NCBI GenBank assembly: GCA_003024175.1
Contig: MDYQ01000330.1
Location: 1-20,967 of the forward strand
Length of the DNA stretch: 20,967 bases
Direction: 5' to 3'
DNA from: Planoprotostelium fungivorum
Taxonomy: Eukaryota; Evosea; Variosea; Cavosteliida; Cavosteliaceae
The notes below the pieces were generated by a model that did not search any database, was not told where the DNA came from, and saw only the letters and a list, made by a program, of their open reading frames with translations. Every line of letters begins with the position of its first letter. Positions within the stretch are counted from its first letter, which is position 1. The position numbers and the translations under genes are program-made. Shown here piece by piece: positions 12,658 through 20,967 of this stretch.

Positions 12658-14017
12658 ATGCAGGGGCAGCCAGAGGACCACGTCTTTCGGATGATGCTCC
12701 GTTCTCACTGGCCGAAGCTAGTGATATTACTCCTCTCTTTCGCGTGCATAATCATCTCCCTTATCTACGTGATTTATGATGTCCAAGTGAGATAAGAACT
12801 GGATTATTCTCTTCTAAAGACATAAAAGGATGCACTTATCAACGAGATCATCGACAGCAGCAGTATCACCATTCAAGCGGTAGATACCGTTGCGGTTGGT
12901 CAGAGCAGTGTCTCTATGATCTTGATGGTGGCTGGCTTTATCAAAAGTGAGTCAATATACTCGTTCGTCCATCCGATCAACATCCGTCCATTCTTCTAAC
13001 GAATCGCCCGAAACTGAAACATCTTAGGTGGAGGATCTTTCACGCTCATGCCGAGCCAAGTATGGTTCGGCAACTATTATCTCGGGCAGTCTCAGCCCTC
13101 CGAAGTATACTACATGATGGTAACCTCGTTTGCATTTCCAATCTCACGCAGCGTCTGAGACGATTTTACAGGGTTCGCCCACGGAGCCCGACGCAATTAG
13201 CGTGAACATCACCCTCTATAATTTGAACGTTACGGGAATGAATGCATTGTTGACGAGATATTACCTGTTGGGTGGTACCGATGATGGTGAGAACGTCCAC
13301 CGACGAGAGTCCACAGGATTGACCATCTCGACAGCGACCAAGATCAACATGACGGGAACATACCAGATGGCCATAGACGGTCTCATCTCGAGCACCATCG
13401 TCGAGGGAAACTTTAGCAGCTCCTCCATACCCAGGTGAGAAGAAACATCTTCACACGATATCATCCGTAATCACCATCTGACATCCACAACAGAGACTCT
13501 GATGATGCAGTTCCTGGTAGTTATTTCAGCACTGTCTTTGAAGACTACGTCTATTACCCCTCCGCCAACACGGGTCTCCTCACCGTCCAAATTGCCATCT
13601 TCAACACCATGGAGACACCGGCCGAACTGGGCAACATCACGACGAGATTGTTGTGGGTGAACGACACCATACTACACTCTTACACCACCGTCTTAAAAGA
13701 TGTATCGGTCGAGTGCGGTGCGTAACCTCTTCATCATCCACCATCCATCACATCATCTCTCCATCATCATCATCTTCTGACGGACACGCAGATGCTGGAG
13801 AGAAGATTTATTACAGCATCGACTATTACGTCGACGACGGTCTCGCTGCCATTCTCAATTCAAATTTGGACGATACCGTGCCTTTCTTGAAGACAGCCGG
13901 AACGGTGAGCGAGAGAGTCGAGTCTGAGAGTGACATCGACAGGCCGTGTGGCACATTGGAGGATACTCCACGTTCGTCAGATGGAAGTCACTGCCTCTAC
14001 CTCTGAACAACACGTAG
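12658..14017 (+). CDS. Unrecognised single-pass (type II) membrane glycoprotein
   Basis: The only long plus-strand gene in the middle of the window. Exons 12658-12786, 12829-12946, 13028-13119, 13172-13434, 13494-13717, 13792-13904 and 13943-14017 sum to 1014 nt (337 aa plus stop), with all GT-AG introns of 38-81 nt. A short basic cytoplasmic tail is followed by one membrane helix at about residues 20-40 (VILLLSFACIIISLIYVIY). The rest is beta-rich and would lie in the lumen or outside, with many N-glycosylation sequons (NIT, NVT, NMT, NFS, NDT, NNT). Two segments have similar size and pattern (around SVNITLYNLNVTGMNALL and LLTVQIAIFNTMETP), suggesting tandem sandwich domains as in LEA-2/DUF3712-type membrane proteins. 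That likeness is weak and is my inference. Length and splice closure make the gene itself convincing. Confidence 0.72.
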
Positions 14018-14084
14018 CGCTAGTGAAGGAGAGAAACGGAACGAGAATCTATCTGTACAGAGAGGGAGCCTTCCATCGACGGAG

Positions 14085-14090
14085 AATAAA
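14085..14090 (+). terminator. AATAAA-type polyadenylation signal, plus-strand gene
   Basis: AATAAA lies 68 bp beyond the stop codon of the plus-strand membrane-protein gene, in the 160-bp gap between convergent genes. Candidate poly(A) signal. Confidence 0.4.
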
Positions 14091-14169
14091 TGTGGAAGTG
14101 TTTTGTTTTATTCGTTCCGCAGGGTGTCACGATAGCGTTCGCTGAACATAATTTCGATCCTACAAATGT

Positions 14170-14175
14170 TTTATT
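14170..14175 (-). terminator. AATAAA-type polyadenylation signal, Vps54
   Basis: The minus strand reads AATAAA two bases beyond the Vps54 stop codon (14180-14178). A second AATAAA on this strand lies at 14112-14107. Either could direct 3'-end formation; the plus-strand signal at 14085 shows that the two transcripts probably overlap tail to tail. Confidence 0.4.
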
Positions 14176-14177
14176 CA

Positions 14178-17100
14178 TCAACCGAGAGGATGTGACAGTT
14201 CCAATGGATGGCTCTGCAGTGGATGTTCTAAAGGATGACCCTGTCCATCCAACGGACGATCTAACGGATGGCTCTGTCCCTCCAACGGTCGATTCTGCAC
14301 TTCCAACGGATGACTCGGTAGCTCTATCGGCTGCACTTGTGTCGTCTGTTCTACGGGCAGAGTGACGGCCACCGCAGGTTCCATCAGTTGCTCTCGATTG
14401 TCTCTCTGTGACTTTGTCCTCTCTAACGTGCTGTCGTTGGTCTTTGTCTCTAATCTCTGGCTGCTGTTGCTCTCGGTCATTCGGAGTTGAACGTCCTCGG
14501 AGGATCGAGCGGAGAGGATGTCTCTCGATTGGGTCTTCTTCATATCATCCCTTCTCTTCGCCTGTTGGAATCGTCAACGTGATGTGATGTGATGATCGTG
14601 TGGATGATCAAGTATGATGTGATGATGAGATCGCGATGACATTTCACCTCCTCTGGGATGTATCGGAAGTGAGTTCTGAACACATCGTTCACGGTAGCTT
14701 CTATATCGTTCGTCTCGAACAACGGTGCCAACGCTCCCGTCAATATCTTCACGTCGTTGTACAGAGCAGTCTTGCCTACGGTCGATTGCACGGACATGAA
14801 AGACAGTCCTTCTCTTAATTTCTCTTCTATGGCGAGGGCCACACTGCTCATCACACTCTGTCATCTCATCAGTCATCACGATGAGAAGGTGAGATCATCA
14901 CCTTCAGTTGTTTCTCTTGAATCGTAGACTTTAGAACTCGATAGAGGGTGCCAGTCTCTTTGGTGAGAGCTGTCGAGTGATCTGTGGGTAGATTTGGAAG
15001 GTTTGAAGAATTGTTCCAATCGATGGTCTTCAAATTTCTCAAGTGAAACGAAGCTCGCTCTCTCAATATAGAAACGAATTTCTGTGAGATTTCTTTCTGA
15101 TGGTCCGAATAGTCCTGCGGACGTCAACGGATCTCCCGCGCGATTCAAATTTCAAATCTTCTCACCTGGAGGAGACGATTCGTGTCGTTTAAAAGGATGA
15201 CGTGTCGTTTGTCGGTGAATCTTGCAGCCAGATTGGATCGCACGGCGGGTGTGATGATCATCACCATGGTCAGAGCCTCTGAAGCCAAGGCCAGATGTTT
15301 CGCCGTGATGCTCTTCAGTTTCTGCAGGTGCATCGCACCAGCTCCCAACACCAACTGACACGTCCTAGAGTTGAAGACCTCGAGACTTTCAGACCGTGAA
15401 ATTTCCGCGAGATTTCACCTTCAGTGTGTCGTTGATCTTGCCGATGACATCGGACGCGAGAGAAGGTAGAGAGTGTAAGAGTGACGTGTAATCACTCATC
15501 ATCTTGATCAACATCAATCCACTGTTCACCATGGTGACCGTGTAGCCCCCGACGTTCAATTCTGAAGAGATGTGAGTGGCGGGTTGTAGATGGAGAACCC
15601 ACTGGGCGAGGCTTGGGTCGATTCGGATGGTTGAGAGGACATCAGTTGATCTGCGAGACTCTGGTATTCGCTGGGGACCTCCACCTGCAATCGGATGAGC
15701 TCATCATGATGAGACGACACGTCCATGTGATGATTGTGATGTGATGACCACGATGTGTTGGATGTCTTGTGTCAAGATTTGACGTCTCACCTGCTGCCAC
15801 ATCTCGTTCTCCAGAGTCAACACGAGAGAAGAGATCTTCTTGCCGTGAAAATTCTCCACAAAATTCTTCGAATGGAGGTGAAGCGCAGCTCGTACCGATT
15901 GGGACTGTTTCTTACCCAACTTTTCACACTCTACAACGAAGGCGGTCGTCGAGTTGTAGAACGTCACGAAATCAGACAGTCCCAATCTCGCCTGGCCTTC
16001 GCCCCTCAGTTTCAACACCTCGATACGTAAGCGGAGATTTCGTTGGGATCTCTCACCTGAGAGACGGAAGTTTGAATCATGTCAGAGAGACTCGTCGTTG
16101 TCTCTCTGCATTCCGAAGAATAGTTTTCGCATTGTTCAGAACTGACTCCGGGCTGCTTTTTCCCGCCAAAATACTGAGGGTAAACTGCTCTCACCATCTC
16201 CTCCACTTTGTCACCTGCCTTGGGTCAGTCCATCTACAACGGTCCCTCCTTCACCTCCCGTCATACCCGAACGAGTGCAAGCGTTGAATATTCTGACGAA
16301 TAAATCGTGAATAAATACGACTCGTCTCAATTTTCCCAGCATGACGTTGTACAATATGTCACTTAGCCTCAAAAATTGGCCCGGGCTCAATTGGTTGAGA
16401 CGCTCCCCCATCGTCGTGTTCTTGTTCTCTTCGTTGATCAAGCTGGAGAGGATCTTCTGCGTAGTCTCTTCTATGCCGTAGCTTATCTCTTCCTTGTGTT
16501 TCTATTTTTGGATCAACGGACAATTTGTCGGATGGGATCACCTGAAATACCGTGGAAAATTGACCGAGGCGTATGACTCCCAAGAGGAGTGGTGTGATCC
16601 TCTCGATCAATACTTCTTCCTATCTCTTGTCATCAATGATCTCACGATGATGAGATCATGATGATGAGATCACGATGATGAGATCATGATGGTGATGAAG
16701 TGATGTTGTCATCCTGGTGATGACTTCACGTTGTCATGATGATATATCATCACGATATATCATCACGACGATGTCATGACTCAACAGTGCGAACTCACTT
16801 GATCTTCCGTCGTGCTGTCCTCATGGTCCGACACTTCGATGTCCAGATCCAGCCGAACAGCGTAAGAGGGCTCGAAGAAATCGCGGCTGACGCTGAGAAA
16901 TTCTGCCTCCAACATCTTCACGATCAACCGATACAATTCTTGCAATTGTAGATTCATGTGTCTATCTCATTCAGTTACGTGAACGGAGAGGGAAGAAGGT
17001 GAATCGACTCACTTCAAACTCGTTATGCCTGATAATTCTTCTTGCAGTACCGATTGAGTCGAGTGGATCAATTCTAAAGCACCAGCGAAGTCGCTGTTGG

Positions 17101-18216
17101 CCAGTAGCAATTGGATGGTTGGCTGGGCCCTCGATACTGTGTGGACTAATTTCAACTGAGATCAATTGAGATGATAATCTGTCAATGACAAGGAATAAAC
17201 ACATACACGTATGGAATAGACAAATCTGATTAGAGATGAAGAAGATGATTCGTTTACCTTCTTCTTCAAGATGATGAGATTGTTTCTCTGGGTGAATAAT
17301 TTCGGAACTTGTCTGTCTTTGTCGATGACTGAGGATTCCAACTCGGCCAACTGTCTTCTCAATTTCTCGATCTTGTCGCACGTCTTCTGGACCTATCTCA
17401 TCGTTCATCATGATGGAATCACATGTGAAGATGATCTTCGATCACCTCGCTGTGCAGATTCTGTAGATCTGATAGAGCCGAGAAGAAAGATTCGGAACGG
17501 TAACTGATCTGCTTGATCAACTCTACCTCCGCTACATCCAGATAATGAGCCAACTGAATAGATTCAACTGTCATTCCATCTTGCCATCGTCTAGAAGATG
17601 TGCTCACCTTCTCTTGCAAGAGGATCGGCGAGGCATCATCTTCGGGTGTGGTCGTTGATACGGTGAAGATGGGCTCATCCTCCAACACAAAATTCTCTCG
17701 AAAATAATACTGTTTCGTATCTCAGATTGTAGGCGCAGATAGGTGAGAGATGATTGTTGATGTTTGTACATCCAGGAAATTGGGTGATACGATTACCTCC
17801 GGGATGATTGAAAGATCGTGTGTGTCTCGATTCGTGTTCTTCTCTTTCTTCTTCTTTTCTGTCTTTTCTTCTACATTCCTCTCCGATTCGAACACTTCGT
17901 ACAACTGTCGATGTCGATGATAGTTCTTGGCCTTCAACGCACCTTTCCGACTGATTCTATGTAAGGAGTGAAGTCAGCCAGGGTGATGTGTGGAAGATTG
18001 CCAGCGGGTAATACAACCATATCAGATGAAGTATACCAGTCTTTCGACGGACCAGACACCTGTCGACACTTCAACTGCTGTCGATGATGTGACGATAACA
18101 GTGAATCTTACCTTTGGATCATTGAGAACAGAAGTCAACGACTGTGCGAGGACAAAGTGTTCAAACTTGTTCTCATCGACTGAATTCCTCAGCTCTGAAC
18201 CACCTTTACTTTGCAT
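14178..18216 (-). CDS. VPS54: Vps54, GARP tethering-complex subunit
   Basis: Vps54 is the GARP subunit that tethers endosome-derived vesicles at the trans-Golgi. The gene has about 17 short introns. In order: LAQSLTSVLNDPK (about 18150-18112); LPHITLADFTPYIESVGK (about 18000-17943); YYFRENFVLEDEP (from 17709); LLQEK joined to LAHYLDVAEVELIKQIS and SESFFSALSDLQNLHSE; RRQLAELESSV coiled coil; LIVKMLEAEFLSVSRDFFEP (about 16950); a segment ITPLLLGVIRLGQFSTVFQ (about 16610); LGLSDFVTFYN...FVENFHGKK (about 15990-15850); and the Vps54 signature VLGAGAMHLQKLKSITAKHL (about 15350). Then come the C-terminal helices FRTHFRYIPEE and a disordered tail of HPLE repeats. The start ATG at 18216 is the best available but not proven. 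A one-base frame problem lies at the AAA of GGAAAGG (17944-17946). Family identity is strong. Confidence 0.9.
14190..14330 (-). repeat. HPLE/HPLD coding repeat at the Vps54 C-terminus
   Basis: Degenerate units related to CCAACGGATGGCTCTG (plus strand) encode about ten HPLE-, RPLE- or HPLD-type motifs at the very end of the protein (for example SHPLDRPLDGQGHPLEHPLQ). No such tail is known to me in Vps54. It is probably a disordered, slippage-made extension. Confidence 0.65.
16643..16698. repeat. 14-bp tandem repeat inside a Vps54 intron
   Basis: About four head-to-tail copies of CACGATGATGAGAT / CATGATGATGAGAT, alternating C and T at the third base. They lie in the roughly 190-nt Vps54 intron that starts at 16798 and ends near 16600. 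The reverse strand (transcript sense) reads ATCTCATCATCGTG. Confidence 0.75.
16741..16766. repeat. 13-bp tandem duplication containing GATATATC palindromes
   Basis: GATATATCATCAC occurs twice in a row (16741-16753 and 16754-16766), so two GATATATC palindromes lie 13 bp apart, in the same Vps54 intron as the 14-bp repeats. Confidence 0.7.
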
Positions 18217-18358
18217 CGTCTCCCCCCGTTGTGCGATATTGGGAGAAAATGAAATCGGAACATTGATCCTTCGTTGTAAAATCAACTTGATGGTTTCAAC
18301 AAACGATCAGCTCTCGTCATTGGTACAGCAGATGAACGGAATCATCTGGGTTGCGATG

Positions 18359-18581
18359 TTATGAAAAGCATCTTGAGGCCGTCGATGGAAGCAAAGTCTG
18401 CAGAGCCTGGAAGGAGATGAGTGGGTGATCATCTGTCTCTCCCCTCCTGACCAATCCAGCCATTTCCTTCTCTCACTTGCTGAATACGCCGATCTTCCAA
18501 AGAGAGGACACAGTCGGGCAGTGAAGCCCCTGTTGTCTGATCCACGATATTGGGGCACCGTTGTATACCCTGATTGGACAT
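18359..18581 (-). CDS. Possible tiny spliced ORF, 50 aa
   Basis: ATG at 18581, exon 18581-18477, 70-nt GT-AG intron (18476-18407, ending CTCCTTCCAG), exon 18406-18359 to a TAA. The product begins MSNQGIQRCPNIVDQ and has four Cys in 50 residues, with a helical stretch (LEDRRIQQALQTLL). I do not recognise it. It lies just upstream of the Vps54 start on the same strand. It might be a short gene, an upstream ORF of Vps54, or an alternative first exon. No membrane segment is seen. Confidence 0.35.
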
Positions 18582-18793
18582 GGTTGCAAGCCAGCAGTGT
18601 GGATGGTCTGTTCAGAAGCAGGTTTCTTTTCTCCATCGAATAGATCCGTTTATTCGTTACATTTATTTCCGTCAACTGAGAGTATATGGAACTAGTGGAG
18701 GGGAGGATGAGAAGATCATTTGTCTCCATCATCAGTCAAACGATTCCACGAAGACATAAAAGAGATGATTTCGATGTCCTTACATTACAACGT

Positions 18794-19274
18794 TTATTCG
18801 TGCTTCGATGAGGTGGTGGCCGTGTTCGTGGAATTTTGCGGTGCATCACGATTCGTGATGATATCTACGACACAAAGTTGATCGAAGGTTGAGACAATCG
18901 ATGAGATAATGGATGGAGAATTGATCGATGACGATGTGATGAATGACGATCCGATGATCATGAGATGATGGATGAAGTGGAAGGCGATGTGACAATGGAG
19001 GAGTGAAAGGATGAATTGATGGAAGAGAGGATGAAGAGGCAGATGGATCATCAGATGGATGAGGATGGAGGATCCAGTTCTGTTCACCTGATGCAGCATC
19101 TTTGTTCTGTCTCTCATGACATCCGTTGTGTTGTTTACGCCATCTAAAGAGATCGGCTACAGGTTCGTTGCATGTGACTCACAGATGATCTTCTCTGTTG
19201 GGTAATGAGATGCATTGATGAAGAACTTCCTCACAGAGTGTTTCGCACATTCGCATCACAATTGGGTTCAGCAT
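18794..19274 (-). CDS. Possible small Cys-rich protein, 72 aa
   Basis: ATG at 19274. Exons 19274-19183, 19143-19088 and 18864-18794 give 219 nt (72 aa plus stop) through a 39-nt and a 223-nt GT-AG intron. The product starts MLNPIVMRMCETLCEEVLHQ, with C-x3-C, further Cys residues, and a hydrophilic Thr/Ser tail. The C-x3-C recalls small mitochondrial carriers, but the second twin motif is missing, so I do not assign a family. The long intron is a CATCA-rich repeat region. The stop is embedded in GAATAAACG, giving an AATAAA at the end. A second frame through exons 1 and 2 (ending in GVNNTTDVMRDRTKMLHQ) also looks protein-like, but has no start. Confidence 0.35.
18865..19087. other. CATCA/TGATG-rich low-complexity stretch
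   Basis: About 220 bases dominated by GATGGA/TGATG on the plus strand. In the model above this is an intron of a minus-strand gene. It is open on the minus strand as a Ile/Ser/His-rich frame, but that composition is what the repeat itself would encode, so I do not call it coding. Confidence 0.5.
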
Positions 19275-19542
19275 CAACTTCGGGGGTGGTGCGAATGACT
19301 AACACAATTCCTCAGATTGACGTGTGATGGATGCAAGGTGTTATGACAGTTGAACTACTACATGCAATAGGTTCTCACAATCGTCTTTAGACACCTCTTG
19401 ATATGCATTACCATCTTCTCTATTGGTAGCCGCGGTGAATCCGACAGAATCATCTCCACAAACTAAAGTCCACCAATCCAACTACTCGCTCGTTGTATTT
19501 CTGAATGCGTTGCAACCACAACACATCACATCCTGTGTTCCG

Positions 19543-20613
19543 ATGAATGGCCTCATCACGAGTCACGACATCACAAAGCTCATCTTGGAAAGTCTTTTGA
19601 ACGATGGAATCGAATGTCAAGCGCATCGAACGGCTTTTCAGAATGGGAAGATCGAGACATTTGCCAGTCTCCGTCGCACATGCAAACTTAGGAGAGATAT
19701 CGGTGAGACATGTTCTCTCATTCGTCTGATCCTGCTCCTCAGTAGACGAATGCACACACTGGATGGACGACGATTTCATATTAAGAGCTGTCACAATTGG
19801 CAGCCAACACTCCGTCCGCTTCCTCTTGGACAGACTGAATCTACCCTACGGAGGCCACACGGCCATAGCAGAAGCTTGTCTTCGTAACTTTCCCGATGTC
19901 ATGCGACTCCTCTTGGCCGCTCCTGGTGCTCGTCCGTCCCAGATGAACAACTCAGTCGTGATATATGCATCCCAAGAAGGCTTCACCGAAGTCGTCCGCG
20001 CGCTCTTATCCCACCCTGATGTCGATCCGTCGGACATGGATGACGAGGCCATCAGACAAGCGGTTCATCGAGGCCACACCGAAGTGGTGCGACTCCTCTT
20101 AACTGACAATCGTGTGGACCCTTCAAATGAGCACAATCAGGCCATCAGAATGGCAGTGCTAATGAGAGACAATCACAAAGTCGTCGAGCTGCTGCTGGCT
20201 CACCCCAGAGTCGATCCATCGGCTGCAGATAACGAGGCCATCCGTACAGTGAAGCGCATGGTCGTACCGAGATGGTTCGCTCGCTCTTGGCTGACGATCG
20301 CGTGGATCCTTCCGTCTACAACGAAGTCCTCTGGCTGAAGAAGACAAAGAAGGTCTGCGGTGTCATGCAGCTCCTCTTGGCTGATCCTCGAGTGGATCCA
20401 GCGGCGAGAGACAACTTGTCTATCAGAAGGGCATCCCAGCTTGGCTTAACGGAGATCAGTAAGTTGTTCCTGGCCGATCATCGAGTGAATCCTACCGCCG
20501 ATAACAATTACGCCGTCAGGATGGCGCTCAAGAACGGACACGATGAGCTCGTGGCTTTGTTAATGGCCCATCATCGCGTGAAATCATCGGTCAACCACTT
20601 CACTATCAGATGA
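19543..20613 (+). CDS. F-box-like / ankyrin-repeat protein with one frame break
   Basis: Exon 19543-19702 has an F-box-like start (SHDITKLILESLL ... FASLRRTCK). A 43-nt intron (19703-19745) follows, then an ankyrin array from 19746. Repeats have the recurring pattern AI..A...GHTEVVRLLL.D.RVDPS, and about eight can be counted. F-box plus ankyrin proteins usually act as substrate adaptors of SCF ubiquitin ligases; that role is inference. Near 20247-20252 the frame changes by one base. The first frame ends in a stop at 20338, while the array continues intact in another frame (AHGRTEMVRSLLADDRVDPS) to a stop at 20613. So this is either a recent pseudogene or a single-base assembly error. The first ATG in frame is 19543; the start is uncertain. 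Confidence 0.7.
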
Positions 20614-20743
20614 GCGTAGAATGAAACAAAATAGGATCCTCTACAGCGTCAACGATGGAGATCGAACGATGTATGATAAAGAACATACTCCGTTTTCCAT
20701 TATTTATCATTGCCATAGCGATTCTCATTTCCGTCGAATGCGG

Positions 20744-20967
20744 TTAGCTAACGATACAATTCATTTTGCTCTTCTTAACCTCTGTCCCCGACAAAATCCG
20801 TGCTATGTCGACTTGTCCGTCAGCGTATGCCTCTCTGACAGCTTCATCGATTACGTCTGGTGATAATTTCACGCGTGGATCGTTCAACAGCAATCGTATG
20901 ACCTCCTCGTGATGCCCTTTCAGCGCATTCATGATGGCCTCGTTGCTCAGAACAGAAGGATCGACTC
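20744..20967 (-). CDS. Second ankyrin-repeat gene, 3' end only
   Basis: The minus-strand frame enters from the right edge (VDPSVLSNEAIMNALKGHHE) and continues EEVIRLLLNDPRVKLSPDVI and a degenerate last repeat, ending KSKMNCIVS and stop at 20744. It belongs to the same VDPS-type ankyrin family as the gene it faces, 130 bp away, tail to tail. The N-terminus lies outside the window, so no domain beyond the repeats can be named. Confidence 0.72.
   Translation of the reverse strand, partial: VDPSVLSNEAIMNALKGHHEEVIRLLLNDPRVKLSPDVIDEAVREAYADGQVDIARILSGTEVKKSKMNCIVS

Noticed and set aside
18307-18732. A 141-aa unspliced minus-strand frame upstream of Vps54
   Set aside because: It has no family resemblance and odd composition, and is crossed by a better spliced model (18581-18359).
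19450-19794. A 114-aa minus-strand frame opposite the F-box-like exon
   Set aside because: It is the shadow of the plus-strand gene; the plus strand has the splice site and leads into the ankyrin array.

Overview
The window is nuclear DNA from a single-celled eukaryote, not a prokaryote or plasmid. Almost every recognisable protein is split by very short introns (28 to about 80 nt, mostly GTGAG/GTGAT...CAG), and spliced models close exactly in frame. A complete meckelin gene (a ciliary transition-zone protein), a GARP-complex Vps54 gene and ankyrin genes with 'VDPS'-type repeats fit a compact-genome protist that makes, or descends from, a ciliated stage. A protosteloid or other amoebozoan is plausible, but that placement is inference. 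I saw no rRNA, tRNA, CRISPR array or intact transposon.

Layout. 1-2595 is a degraded, repeat-bearing zone. It holds one frameshifted coiled-coil ORF (minus strand, 1076-329), a second partial copy of its upstream region (1919-2206) and a 32-bp-armed inverted repeat. 2596-4997 (-) is a 7-exon GT90/CAP10-type glycosyltransferase of 715 aa with a type II signal anchor and a Ser/Thr-rich stalk. 5134-5837 (-) is an unrecognised small gene. 5893-6717 (-) is a secreted histidine phosphatase. 6868-11003 (-) is meckelin (TMEM67/MKS3). 11146-12234 (-) is an AlkA/Mag1-type 3-methyladenine DNA glycosylase with a natural His6 tail. Overlapping its 5' end is a possible small Cys/His finger gene (about 12224-12540, -). 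12658-14017 (+) is an unrecognised single-pass membrane protein of 337 aa. 14178-18216 (-) is Vps54. Two tiny spliced ORFs follow (18359-18581 and 18794-19274, both -). At the right edge an F-box-like/ankyrin gene (19543-20613, +, one frame break) converges on a second ankyrin gene (20744 to the edge, -).

The genes do not form an operon. Themes shared by several are the secretory/endomembrane route (GT90, secreted phosphatase, glycosylated membrane protein, GARP tethering) and the ciliary gate (meckelin). Spacing is tight, 55-150 bp between several neighbours, with TATA-like and AATAAA-like elements in the gaps.

The most interesting observations are the 28-nt introns, a strand-linked CATCA-rich composition of the longer introns, the decayed duplicated module with a foldback repeat on the left, and four isolated single-base frame breaks in otherwise healthy reading frames. 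The last are probably a mix of assembly indels and real decay.
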